Assembly (NCBI GenBank): GCA_964571605.1 | Contig: CAZNCS010000235.1 | Coordinates: 1 to 6,128, forward strand | DNA: 6,128 nt | Direction of reading: 5' to 3' | Source of the DNA: Leptospira_B sp964571605 | Lineage (GTDB): Bacteria > Spirochaetota > Leptospiria > Leptospirales > Leptospiraceae | Part shown: piece after piece, positions 1-6,128 of the stretch | Position numbering within the stretch: the first letter of the stretch is position 1 | Layout of the letters: the number at the start of each line of letters is the position of its first letter | Translations under genes and position numbers: made by a program | Notes under the pieces: generated by a model | Told to the model about the DNA's origin: nothing | The model's input: only the letters and a program-made list of their open reading frames with translations | Database searches by the model: none

Positions 1-1149
1 ATAGAAATCGAAATGGAAAATCGTTTTGTACAAATCCAAAAGTAGAAAAATACTCCAGACAGTAATAAAAAACATCTCGTAAATACTCTGATTTCGAATG
101 GAGGAAACATGAGTTTTTCCGAAATAGAATAACATCAAACCGTAATTCACAACTAAAACTAAAATTCTATGATCATACCAAAATTGATAAAGTGGAATCA
201 GAGGGTATAAAATCCCGGCAAAACAAACCATCCAAAACAAAGGCGATCTGTATACCGTCCCATTCTCTTCCCTGTTCCAGGCCGCGAGATATAAGAAAAA
301 AGCAAAATGAGTGATCGCTAAAAATAAGAAGTAGTTATGACGAAAAAGGTTGTTCTCATTCCCCGCGATGGATGCGAATTCCTTTCCATGTAAAAAGTAT
401 AAAGTAGCCGCGACGGAAGCCAAATGAATCGGCAAAGCCAAAAATACGAGTTTTTTGGATCGAATAAAAAAGAATAAATTGTAACCGATCGCCAAAAGAA
501 GTACAAATCCTATGGATACGAATAATACGGACCTAAGACGTACAATCACCATATAATCTTCTTCCGGTAAAAGCCGAATCGGATAATTGATGTCTTCGTT
601 GGAAAGAACGTATAAATAATAGGTCCTTTCCTCCTGCGGTTCCAAACGTAGATTAAAATGGGGAAGAGGCGAAATGATATCATTCCAAATCGGATCGATA
701 TCGTATCCTGAAAATCCTGCTTCAAAATTGCCTTTGGAATCCAAAGAACAAAGTTCCGCATCAGGCAAATTCAACCAAAACAGGACAAGGGTTCGCAAAA
801 CAGGTTCTTTACCGTCATTTGCCAAACGAAAGCGTAGCCAATTTCCGGCAGAACTGCGTTTTACGCGTAAAACATTTCCCGCATTATGATGCCATTCCAA
901 TTGATTTAGGGAAGCGATGGTCTCAGGTTTACAATGTCGAAATTGGTATCCTCTATACCTGTATTCCATCTTGGAACTTATATTTTCCACAGGAGAAGCT
1001 GGAGTAATACGAATGGTATCCGGTACAGGTAGAGAAGGGGCCGCATAAGAAGGAACAGCAGCCCAGATGTATAAGGTGAAAAAAAATAGGAAGAAAGAAA
1101 TCCCGGGCCCGACGTAAGGCACTCGGATTCTTTTAATAAATTGAATCAT
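1..1149 (-). CDS. 7TMR-DISM receptor, N-terminal part (output domain off window)
   Basis: Membrane receptor of the 7TMR-DISM class (seven-transmembrane receptor with diverse intracellular signalling modules). The minus-strand frame is open for all 383 codons from the ATG at 1149 to the left edge. Residues 1-36 form a signal peptide: basic start (KRIR), hydrophobic core at about 17-31, likely cleavage after the SYA at 34-36. Residues about 45-198 look like the periplasmic 7TMR-DISMED2 domain, with the WLRFRLAN stretch at 104-111 and YYLYVLS at 177-183. Membrane helices lie near 202-228, 233-253, 271-290, 303-321, 327-344 and 357-374; the GYNLFFF at 222-228 and following R-S-K-K turn are typical of helix 1 and its cytosolic loop. 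A stop codon directly precedes the ATG, and an AGGA lies 11 bases upstream, so the start is firm. In this family the missing C-terminus may be a cyclase, GGDEF, histidine kinase or SpoIIE-type phosphatase; which one cannot be told. It is divergent from the bicarbonate permease gene. Confidence 0.85.
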   Translation of the reverse strand, partial: MIQFIKRIRVPYVGPGISFFLFFFTLYIWAAVPSYAAPSLPVPDTIRITPASPVENISSKMEYRYRGYQFRHCKPETIASLNQLEWHHNAGNVLRVKRSSAGNWLRFRLANDGKEPVLRTLVLFWLNLPDAELCSLDSKGNFEAGFSGYDIDPIWNDIISPLPHFNLRLEPQEERTYYLYVLSNEDINYPIRLLPEEDYMVIVRLRSVLFVSIGFVLLLAIGYNLFFFIRSKKLVFLALPIHLASVAATLYFLHGKEFASIAGNENNLFRHNYFLFLAITHFAFFLYLAAWNREENGTVYRSPLFWMVCFAGILYPLIPLYQFWYDHRILVLVVNYGLMLFYFGKTHVSSIRNQSIYEMFFITVWSIFLLLDLYKTIFHFDFY

Positions 1150-1297
1150 TTACGCTTTAATCCTATTAAATTTCTTCCAAGAAAGGATACCAAGCTTTTT
1201 TGGCTGCGTCATTCCCTTTTTTAGAACCTTTTTCCGACTTAGAGCAAACTGCTCATCTTTCTAAGGAAAATTCCAGGAATCAAAATGACTGTCTATT

Positions 1298-1303
1298 ATT
1301 ATA
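1298..1303 (-). promoter_or_regulatory. Candidate -10 box for the receptor gene
   Basis: On the minus strand this reads TATAAT, an exact match to the sigma-70 -10 consensus, about 150 bases upstream of the receptor ATG. The hexamer at 17-base spacing (minus strand GCGTAT) is a poor -35. An alternative closer pair, TTGGTA (1193-1188) and TTTAAT (1170-1165) with a 17-base spacer, fits better on paper, but transcription would begin so near the ATG that the AGGA ribosome site would be excluded. Either call is tentative. Confidence 0.22.
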
Positions 1304-1473
1304 ACCTTGGACAATAAAATATACGCCATTTTCCCTATACTCCGAATCCAATTTTTCATATTTCTAACACATTGGTGATACAATCCAATCCGGATTTATA
1401 ATCTATCCCAAATAGGCTCCGATGGATCCCAATTGGAGACCGATACATCACTGTCAGTCTGTCATTTCATTGC

Positions 1474-1489
1474 AAGAATCGAGATTCTT
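1474..1489. promoter_or_regulatory. Operator-like 16-bp dyad
   Basis: AAGAATC and GATTCTT form a perfect 7-base inverted repeat around a 2-base centre. With a one-base bulge the symmetry extends to GC on both sides (1472-1492). The loop is too short for a comfortable RNA hairpin, so a dimeric protein-binding site is the more natural reading. It lies about 190 bases upstream of the permease start. No known regulator is assigned, and it does not match the CIRCE element. Confidence 0.25.
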
Positions 1490-1592
1490 TGCCTAATTAG
1501 TACACACAAAAATAGGGGGCGTATAAATATTAGATTTTTTTCCCATATCAGTCGTTTTTTAGTGTCCAATTTTATAAGTTTGGAAGGTCTTG

Positions 1593-1598
1593 TATTAT
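1593..1598 (+). promoter_or_regulatory. Candidate -10 box for the permease operon
   Basis: TATTAT within TGTATTATATAA resembles a -10 element with a TG directly before it. No good -35 is seen at 16-18 bases upstream (TTTTAT at 1570-1575 is weak). Transcription from here would give a leader of roughly 75 nt containing the 1633-1666 stem-loop. An earlier TATAAA at 1522-1527 is a second, equally weak option. Confidence 0.22.
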
Positions 1599-1632
1599 AT
1601 AAGTTCGTCCCAAAGGGAAAGAGAACTTAGAG

Positions 1633-1666
1633 AGTCGCAAGGCAAAACTAAAAACAGCTTACGACT
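1633..1666 (+). promoter_or_regulatory. Stem-loop in the permease leader, next to the Shine-Dalgarno
   Basis: AGTCG (1633-1637) pairs with CGACT (1662-1666). After one C/A mismatch, AAG (1639-1641) pairs with CTT (1658-1660), giving eight pairs and an A-rich apical loop of 16 nt (1642-1657). The stem ends two bases before the Shine-Dalgarno GAGGAG (1669-1674). A second small hairpin, TCCC-AAA-GGGA, lies at 1608-1618. The position suits translational control of the permease, but I could not match it to a known riboswitch class. It could equally be chance folding of a short leader. Confidence 0.35.
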
Positions 1667-1680
1667 ATGAGGAGTTAGCA

Positions 1681-2664
1681 ATGGCAGATTCAGCAATCTT
1701 ACAGAACATATTGAACCCACCAGTATTGTTCTTCTTCTTGGGGATGGGAGTGATATTATTCAAGTCCGACTTGGTAATTCCGGAAGCCCTATCCAAATTC
1801 TTTTCCATGTACCTATTGTTCGCAATCGGTTTCAAGGGTGGTCACGAATTATTCAAAACTCCTTTCTCCTCCGAGCATGCGTTTACCTTGCTTGCTTGTT
1901 CCATTATGGCGACCATCGTGCCGATTTATGCTTATTACATTCTAAAAGTTAAGTTAGAAAAGCATAATGCTGCAGCCTTGGCCGGATCTTTCGGCTCAAT
2001 CAGTGCGGTGACTTTCGTTACTGCGGGTTCTTATCTTCATAATTTGAATATCGAATACGGCGGATTTATCGTAGCTGGTATGGCTTTGATGGAATCTCCC
2101 GCTATCGTGATCGCGGTAATTTTGGACAGACTTTCCAAAAACAAAGCGAATAAGGCCAATGGCGGAGGCGGAATCAATTGGAAAGCTCTTTTCCATGAGG
2201 CACTTTTCGGATCCTCTATCTACCTTTTGGTAGGTGCTTTGATCGTAGGTTACCTAACCGGAGAAAGCGGCTGGGCGGCTGAAAAACCGTTTACCGAGGA
2301 CCTATTTAAGGGATTTCTAACATTCTTCCTTTTGGATATGGGAATCTCGGCAGCAAAACGTTTCAAAGAACTTACACATGTAGGTTACTTCCTAATCGCG
2401 GCAACTTTGATTATCATGGTGATTAACGCGACTTTGGGCTTGATTCTTACGAAAGTAATCCATATGCCGGAAGGCGACGCGTTGATGTTCGTGGTTCTTT
2501 GCGCATCTGCCTCTTATATCGCAGTTCCTGCAGCAATGAAGGACATGGTCCCGGAAGCAAACCCGAGTATCTATCTGACAGTTGCTCTTTCGATTGTTTT
2601 CCCGATCAATATCATTTTAGGAATTCCACTTTACCATTATTTGGTGAAAACTCTGGTCCTATAA
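1681..2664 (+). CDS. SbtA-type sodium-dependent bicarbonate permease
   Basis: Inner-membrane permease of the SbtA family (Pfam Sbt_1, formerly DUF897), known in cyanobacteria as a high-affinity Na+/HCO3- symporter. The 327-residue protein is hydrophobic throughout and shows the family's two inverted halves. Half one carries GSFGSISAVTFVTA (102-115) and GMALMESPAIVIAVIL (133-148). Half two carries LCASASYIAVPAAM (273-286) and PEANPSIYLTVALSI (291-305), ending in FPINIILGIPLY (307-318). These match the crossed-helix substrate and sodium region of SbtA closely. A short Lys/Asn/Gly-rich cytosolic linker (152-168) joins the halves; it and the total length are somewhat shorter than in cyanobacterial SbtA (about 370 residues). 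The start is fixed by GAGGAG at 1669-1674, six bases before the ATG. No SbtB (PII-like regulator) gene is adjacent in this window. The family assignment is strong; actual bicarbonate specificity in this organism is inferred. Confidence 0.9.
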   Translation: MADSAILQNILNPPVLFFFLGMGVILFKSDLVIPEALSKFFSMYLLFAIGFKGGHELFKTPFSSEHAFTLLACSIMATIVPIYAYYILKVKLEKHNAAALAGSFGSISAVTFVTAGSYLHNLNIEYGGFIVAGMALMESPAIVIAVILDRLSKNKANKANGGGGINWKALFHEALFGSSIYLLVGALIVGYLTGESGWAAEKPFTEDLFKGFLTFFLLDMGISAAKRFKELTHVGYFLIAATLIIMVINATLGLILTKVIHMPEGDALMFVVLCASASYIAVPAAMKDMVPEANPSIYLTVALSIVFPINIILGIPLYHYLVKTLVL

Positions 2665-2675
2665 ACTGTTCTTGG

Positions 2676-2707
2676 GCTCCCTTGGAGAAAATTTTCTCCG
2701 GGGGAGC
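2676..2707 (+). terminator. Strong 32-nt stem-loop between permease and porin genes
   Basis: GCTCCCTTGGAGAAAA (2676-2691) is followed directly by TTTTCTCCGGGGGAGC (2692-2707). In RNA all 16 positions are complementary, 14 by Watson-Crick pairs and two by G-U, with the central AAAAUUUU partly opening as loop. It begins 12 bases after the permease stop. No U-tract follows on either strand (an A-rich run follows at 2721-2742), so it is not a textbook intrinsic terminator. It may attenuate read-through or protect the 3' end of the permease message, setting permease and porin levels apart. Confidence 0.5.
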
Positions 2708-2743
2708 AATTCTGAGATTTAAAAAAATATAAAAAAATAAAAC

Positions 2744-2754
2744 CCTCGTTGAGG
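2744..2754 (+). promoter_or_regulatory. Mini-hairpin over the porin Shine-Dalgarno
   Basis: CCTC (2744-2747), loop GTT, GAGG (2751-2754). The 3' arm is the porin's Shine-Dalgarno, seven bases before its ATG, so the CCTC can act as an anti-Shine-Dalgarno. A four-pair stem with a three-base loop is marginal on its own, so any effect on translation is uncertain. Confidence 0.3.
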
Positions 2755-2761
2755 AACTTTT

Positions 2762-4675
2762 ATGAAAACGTTTCAATTCTTTACAAAAAAATATTCACCA
2801 CTTAAGAAGTCAGCCTCTCGTTTGAGTCTGATTCTTTCCTTCCTTCTACTTTCCGCTTCTACCGAATTATTTTCTCAAAATAAACCTGACGCGGGTACTG
2901 TAACGACTCCTTCTGCTCAGCCAGCTGCTGCAACAACCGACGAAGAAGATTCTTATGTTTCTCCACTGAAAACCAGCGGGTTAACTCCCGATTATACCAG
3001 AAGTATGTTCTTCGAGCCGGAGCTAAGCAAGAAAGTCGCAAATCATAAAAAAGCTTGGTTGAACGATTGGGTCCGTGTAGGCGCCTATGTTCGTCCACGT
3101 TATGAGGACAGATACAATCTGGGATTCGATAAATCCAATAAGGGATATACCTCGAGAGCGATGCAGACTTCTCAAGTTTTCTTCATTATCGATCCGAGCC
3201 CTTACTTTTCTGCAAAGGTTACTATCCAAGACGCAAGGGTTTGGGGTGGAGAAACTGCGGCAGCTACTGGAGACACTCGTGCCAATACCTTTGATGCGGC
3301 AGGAACAACAATAGGCAATAATCCTGCCGTTGCTGGTTCAGGTAGCACTAATATTCCCAGCCAAACAACAATTCGGGAAGCGTTCATTCTTCTCAAAAAA
3401 CTTCCTTTCGATGCGAAAGTGCAGCTTGGACGTCAGGTTCTGGCTTATGGCGACCAACGCATGTTAGGTGGAGCAAACTGGACTATCAATGGATTGTCTT
3501 ACGACGGTGCCAAGATCATGTTCGATCAGGATAATTATAAAATCCACTTTTTCGGAACTAAGATCGCCGCAAATCAAAATGGAGTGAACGGAGTTTTATC
3601 CGCAAACGCTCCGGTGACTGTAACCGATCCTGTAACCAAAAAAACCACCGTAGTAAATCCTGGCCAACCGGACCAATATCTGGTAGGAACGTACAACACA
3701 GTTACATTTAAAGATTATTTCTTGGTGGATGCATATTCACTCGGTGTTTTGAGTAGAAGTACTTCTTCCGCAGGCGCCAAAACTGATTTGGACCTTTACA
3801 ATAATGGTTGGTCCAGACAACAGAATAATCTAATCACGACCGGTTTCAGAATCACGAATCGTACTGCGAATAATAATCTACCTAAAGATGGCTTTTGGGG
3901 AGCTTTGGACTGGGCGATTGAAAGCGCTTGGCAATCCGGAGCGACAGGGGAGCGTGTTGCAAAAGATCCTTTGTTAAATTCCTATGTCCAAAGTCTACCA
4001 GGTATGAGCAGTCAAAATTTCGGGACCCAAGCTCAAAAATATTCTGGTTCCTTCCATGTATTCCAAGCAGGTTATACCTTCTTTGAAAAATTAAGATTGG
4101 GAATGCAATATACTTACGCATCCGGTGATTCGAATCGCCAAGACGGTAGTAATTCTACTTTCCAAACTTTGACAAACCCGAGATTCGGAGTTTTTCCTTA
4201 TTGGAATAACGTAGCCGGATTATCCGAAAATATCGATACCAAGAACTTAAGTTCTTATACAGTAAACGTCTCTTATAAAACGGACAAATTCGGAACTTTC
4301 CATGCTTCTTACTTTATCAATAATAAAGTAAAAACTCAGGATGCTTGGTATGCCATCAACGGTACTGCAAATACCGGATCTACTACAGAAACTAATGCAG
4401 TAGGACAAACCACAGTTGCCATCGGAAACACTGGAAGAAATATATATAACGAATTCGATTTAACCTGGATGTATATGCTGAATGATTATGTTTCGATTTG
4501 GGTCGGAGCAGGGTTCCTAACGGCGGGTAACGCGGTTAAGAACGAAAGAAATGCCGTTTTCAGTTACAATTTGCAAACCTCCGCCATTCAAACCAATTAC
4601 GGTGTTTTGACGGGAGCAAATGGAACGGCTTCACAAGCGCATATGTTCTTCTTCCAGGTAAATGCCGGTTTCTAA
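2762..4675 (+). CDS. Outer-membrane beta-barrel porin, alginate-export (AlgE-like) family
   Basis: Predicted outer-membrane channel of 637 residues. Residues 1-39 are a signal peptide with a basic start (KK, KK, R), a Leu/Ser-rich core (21-32) and an ELFSQ end; there is no lipobox cysteine. Residues 40-63 are a low-complexity Thr/Ala/Pro/acidic linker. The barrel begins near 101 (NDWVRVGAYVRPRYEDRYN). The best family signature is GRQVLAYGDQRMLGG (223-237) followed by NGLSYDGAKI (243-252), preceded by DARVWGGE (157-164); YASGDSNRQDGS (452-463) is also typical of alginate-export proteins. Ala/Gly/Thr-rich insertions at 163-203, 281-302 and 533-556 look like surface loops. The chain ends FFFQVNAGF, with the C-terminal Phe expected for BAM-dependent barrel insertion. 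The start is supported by GAGG seven bases upstream and by the signal peptide. It lies 97 bases after the permease and 18 before the Hyf-like gene. The family name reflects fold only: alginate need not be the substrate, and small anions such as bicarbonate are possible. Confidence 0.75.
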   Translation: MKTFQFFTKKYSPLKKSASRLSLILSFLLLSASTELFSQNKPDAGTVTTPSAQPAAATTDEEDSYVSPLKTSGLTPDYTRSMFFEPELSKKVANHKKAWLNDWVRVGAYVRPRYEDRYNLGFDKSNKGYTSRAMQTSQVFFIIDPSPYFSAKVTIQDARVWGGETAAATGDTRANTFDAAGTTIGNNPAVAGSGSTNIPSQTTIREAFILLKKLPFDAKVQLGRQVLAYGDQRMLGGANWTINGLSYDGAKIMFDQDNYKIHFFGTKIAANQNGVNGVLSANAPVTVTDPVTKKTTVVNPGQPDQYLVGTYNTVTFKDYFLVDAYSLGVLSRSTSSAGAKTDLDLYNNGWSRQQNNLITTGFRITNRTANNNLPKDGFWGALDWAIESAWQSGATGERVAKDPLLNSYVQSLPGMSSQNFGTQAQKYSGSFHVFQAGYTFFEKLRLGMQYTYASGDSNRQDGSNSTFQTLTNPRFGVFPYWNNVAGLSENIDTKNLSSYTVNVSYKTDKFGTFHASYFINNKVKTQDAWYAINGTANTGSTTETNAVGQTTVAIGNTGRNIYNEFDLTWMYMLNDYVSIWVGAGFLTAGNAVKNERNAVFSYNLQTSAIQTNYGVLTGANGTASQAHMFFFQVNAGF

Positions 4676-4693
4676 AAGGAAGTTTAGTTTAGT

Positions 4694-6128
4694 ATGACAG
4701 TATTGGCGTATCTATCCGTAGTTACATCGCTCCTAGCTCCCTTTCTCATCGGGAACGTTTTAGGATTCGATTTTTTCGGTAAAGATAGTTCGATCGGAAT
4801 CGGATTAACTCTCCAGGCAGTCCTGGGGAGTTTTATATCCATTTACGTATTCGGATATGAGAAAGAAAGAAAGCCGGTTGTTTTAGTCGGTTATTCAATT
4901 TTTTTCCTAAGCACGGGACTATGTTATCTCGTAGGAAAAAGCCCTTGGCTGATTCTGTTTTGGGAAATGTCCACGATCAGCGCCTTTCTGTTATATGTCG
5001 GGGGCAAATGGAACGAGGCCTCGATCCGCAGTTTTGTCGCGTTAGTTGCGGCCGGCGGTATCGGGGCCTTCTTCTTTACTTTTTGGATCTACTCTAGGGA
5101 TCCTCAATCGGGATTATTTTTCCTGGTTGCGGGACTTCTGATCAAGTCCGCGTTTTTCGGAGTACATTTTTGGCTTCCGGAGGCTCACGCAGGAGCACCT
5201 GCCCACGCGTCCGCTGCATACTCCGGTTTGCTTGTGAACCTGCCTTTGATTTTGTTTACAAAATTCGCAATGCCCTTATTACCAGGAACGCCATATTCAA
5301 TTATTTTAATTCCTTTGGCGGGGGTAGGAGTTTTCTGGGCGGCGATTACCGCGCTATTCAGCAAAGAAATCAAAAAGTCCATCGCGTATAGCACCGTGGA
5401 GAATATGAATTTTCTTTGGCTCTGCCTTCTTCTTTCCTCGTATTGGCAATCGAGCGAGATAGAAGGGCTTAGATTACTAAGTAAGGCATTCGGAGTTTTA
5501 TTCTTAATTTCTTTGGTTCACCATAGTATCAGCAAAACATTCCAATTTTTGTTCTTCGGTTATTTAACGAAATTATCCGGTTCTTCGAATGTGGACGATA
5601 GTTCGGGAGTAGGAAGGACGAGCCATATCCCGAGTTTCCTCGCAAGTTTGGGAACAATGAGTTTTTTGGCGATCCCGGGAACTACGGGATTTTTATCGGA
5701 AGCAACATTTATCAAATTACTCTCAGGAGTTCTCGCAGTTCCAGGAACGAGCGCGATATTAGTTCTACCTTTACTCATTTTAGTGTGTACGGGTTTGGCG
5801 GTTGGGGCTGCGTCCCATCTTAGATTGTTTCTGGGTTTGGTTTTATCCAGACCGCGAAAAGAATTCGAAGATCATAAACTTAATAGATTCATTCAAGTTT
5901 CTTTAATACTTACAGGCGGTTTGATTCTTCTCGCACCTGTGGCGATTCTTTCCGTGGCGAATTATTACGCCTGGAGAGTGGACTGGTTGGATTCTTCCTG
6001 GTTCCAAGGAATCGGTATTTTGACTGTTATAGGAATCGTAATACTTACGGCCGTCGGGGTGTTAGGACTCAGAGATAAAATAAAAGAGAGAAAACTGTGG
6101 GATTGTGGCGGTTTGTTTGGCGGGTCGG
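4694..6128 (+). CDS. HyfB/HycC-like proton-translocating membrane subunit, partial
   Basis: Inner-membrane antiporter-like subunit (Proton_antipo_M family) of a hydrogenase-4/formate-hydrogenlyase or related complex. The frame is open for 478 codons to the right edge. Key features: LFWEMS with the conserved membrane Glu (E91); LLIKSAFFGVHFWLPEAH (148-165) with the first proton-path Lys (K151); IKKSIAYSTVEN (226-237); HHSISKTFQF with K281; and IPGTTGFLSEATF (327-339) with E336. WDCGG at 469-473 matches the cysteine-containing C-terminal signature seen in HyfB/HycC and not in NuoL/M/N, which decides the subfamily. Oddly, the second conserved Lys is Asn (N182, in SGLLVNLP), and by eye about 40 residues, one helix, are missing before E91 relative to E. 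coli HyfB. The start is firm: AAGGAAG at 4677-4683, ATG at 4694 and an in-frame TAG at 4685-4687. Full length is probably 600-670 residues. Downstream hyf-like genes are expected. Redox activity cannot be judged from this subunit. Confidence 0.85.
   Translation, partial: MTVLAYLSVVTSLLAPFLIGNVLGFDFFGKDSSIGIGLTLQAVLGSFISIYVFGYEKERKPVVLVGYSIFFLSTGLCYLVGKSPWLILFWEMSTISAFLLYVGGKWNEASIRSFVALVAAGGIGAFFFTFWIYSRDPQSGLFFLVAGLLIKSAFFGVHFWLPEAHAGAPAHASAAYSGLLVNLPLILFTKFAMPLLPGTPYSIILIPLAGVGVFWAAITALFSKEIKKSIAYSTVENMNFLWLCLLLSSYWQSSEIEGLRLLSKAFGVLFLISLVHHSISKTFQFLFFGYLTKLSGSSNVDDSSGVGRTSHIPSFLASLGTMSFLAIPGTTGFLSEATFIKLLSGVLAVPGTSAILVLPLLILVCTGLAVGAASHLRLFLGLVLSRPRKEFEDHKLNRFIQVSLILTGGLILLAPVAILSVANYYAWRVDWLDSSWFQGIGILTVIGIVILTAVGVLGLRDKIKERKLWDCGGLFGGS

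Larger units (their letters stand above)
1150..1680. other. Divergent intergenic region, no supported gene
   Basis: This 531-base AT-rich stretch separates the receptor from the permease gene and should hold both promoters. I see no gene. The only sizeable open frame, 1433-1630 plus, starts at TTG without a Shine-Dalgarno and has no recognisable protein character. Small dyads present are TTTCTT-CC-AAGAAA (1171-1184), GAGCA-AAC-TGCTC (1242-1254), ATTCC-A-GGAAT (1270-1280), CTCCGAT/ATTGGAG (1417-1438, one G-U pair) and AAGAATC-GA-GATTCTT (1474-1489). The octamer AATCCAAT occurs twice, at 1345-1352 and 1382-1389. No tRNA, CRISPR or insertion-sequence signature was found. Confidence 0.7.

Noticed and set aside
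674..1007. Plus-strand open frames at 674-889 and 819-1007
   Set aside because: They lie antisense to the receptor gene, whose minus-strand frame is continuous and shows family features. They have no features of their own.
1165..1193. TTGGTA-17-TTTAAT as the main receptor promoter
   Set aside because: It would start transcription about nine bases before the ATG and exclude the AGGA ribosome site. It is kept only as an alternative to the TATAAT at 1298-1303.
1433..1630. 65-codon open frame in the intergenic region, ending 50 bases before the permease
   Set aside because: It begins at TTG without a Shine-Dalgarno, lies in AT-rich DNA with several dyads, and its translation shows no domain, signal or coding character.
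1600..1680. A c-di-GMP (GEMM) or preQ1 riboswitch before the permease
   Set aside because: Short resemblances such as GTCGCAAGGC and the A-rich loop exist, but the conserved two-stem core of GEMM and the preQ1 pseudoknot pattern are not present.
2721..2742. A-rich run with TATAAA as a separate porin promoter
   Set aside because: No -35-like hexamer at suitable spacing (AGCAAT at 2705-2710), and low-complexity A/T makes a chance TATAAA likely.
5185..5778. Minus-strand open frames at 5185-5394 and 5560-5778
   Set aside because: Shadows of the continuous HyfB-like plus-strand frame with its conserved motifs.
4694..6128. Reading the last gene as DabB, NuoL/NdhF or an Mrp subunit
   Set aside because: The WLPEAH-GAPAHASA segment and especially the WDCGG near residue 469-473 fit HyfB/HycC. 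The other families lack that cysteine-containing tail. A divergent complex outside classical Hyf remains possible.

Overview
The window looks like chromosomal DNA from a spirochaete of the genus Leptospira. The outer-membrane protein has a signal peptide ending in an L-F-S-Q type site, which is common there. A divergent 7TMR-DISM receptor of the kind Leptospira carries in many copies sits next to it, and base composition is moderate with AT-rich intergenic DNA. The genus is inferred from gene style; species cannot be fixed from this sequence.

Layout. (1) Positions 1-1149, minus strand: the first 383 codons of a 7TMR-DISM receptor (signal peptide, periplasmic ligand-binding domain, then at least six of seven membrane helices). 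Its cytoplasmic output domain lies off the left edge. (2) Positions 1150-1680: a 531-base divergent intergenic region with no convincing gene, several short dyads, weak promoter-like sites and a stem-loop just before the next ribosome binding site. (3) Positions 1681-2664, plus strand: an SbtA-type sodium-dependent bicarbonate permease. (4) Positions 2665-2761: a 97-base gap holding a strong 32-nt stem-loop and a mini-hairpin over the next Shine-Dalgarno. (5) Positions 2762-4675, plus strand: a 637-residue outer-membrane beta-barrel resembling the alginate-export (AlgE-like) porin family. (6) Positions 4694-6128, plus strand, running off the right edge: the first 478 codons of a HyfB/HycC-like proton-translocating membrane subunit, related to complex I antiporter-like subunits.

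The three plus-strand genes are co-directional and probably co-transcribed, at least in part: the porin and hyfB-like genes are 18 bases apart. Together they suggest an envelope-spanning module: a porin for passage across the outer membrane, a Na+/HCO3- symporter in the inner membrane, and an ion-pumping complex that could energise it. This is an inference from gene order. The substrate of the porin, the reaction of the Hyf-like complex and the rest of the operon are not visible here.

Two features make the Hyf-like subunit unusual. The second conserved membrane lysine of the proton path is an asparagine (N182), and the N-terminus appears about one helix shorter than in E. coli HyfB.
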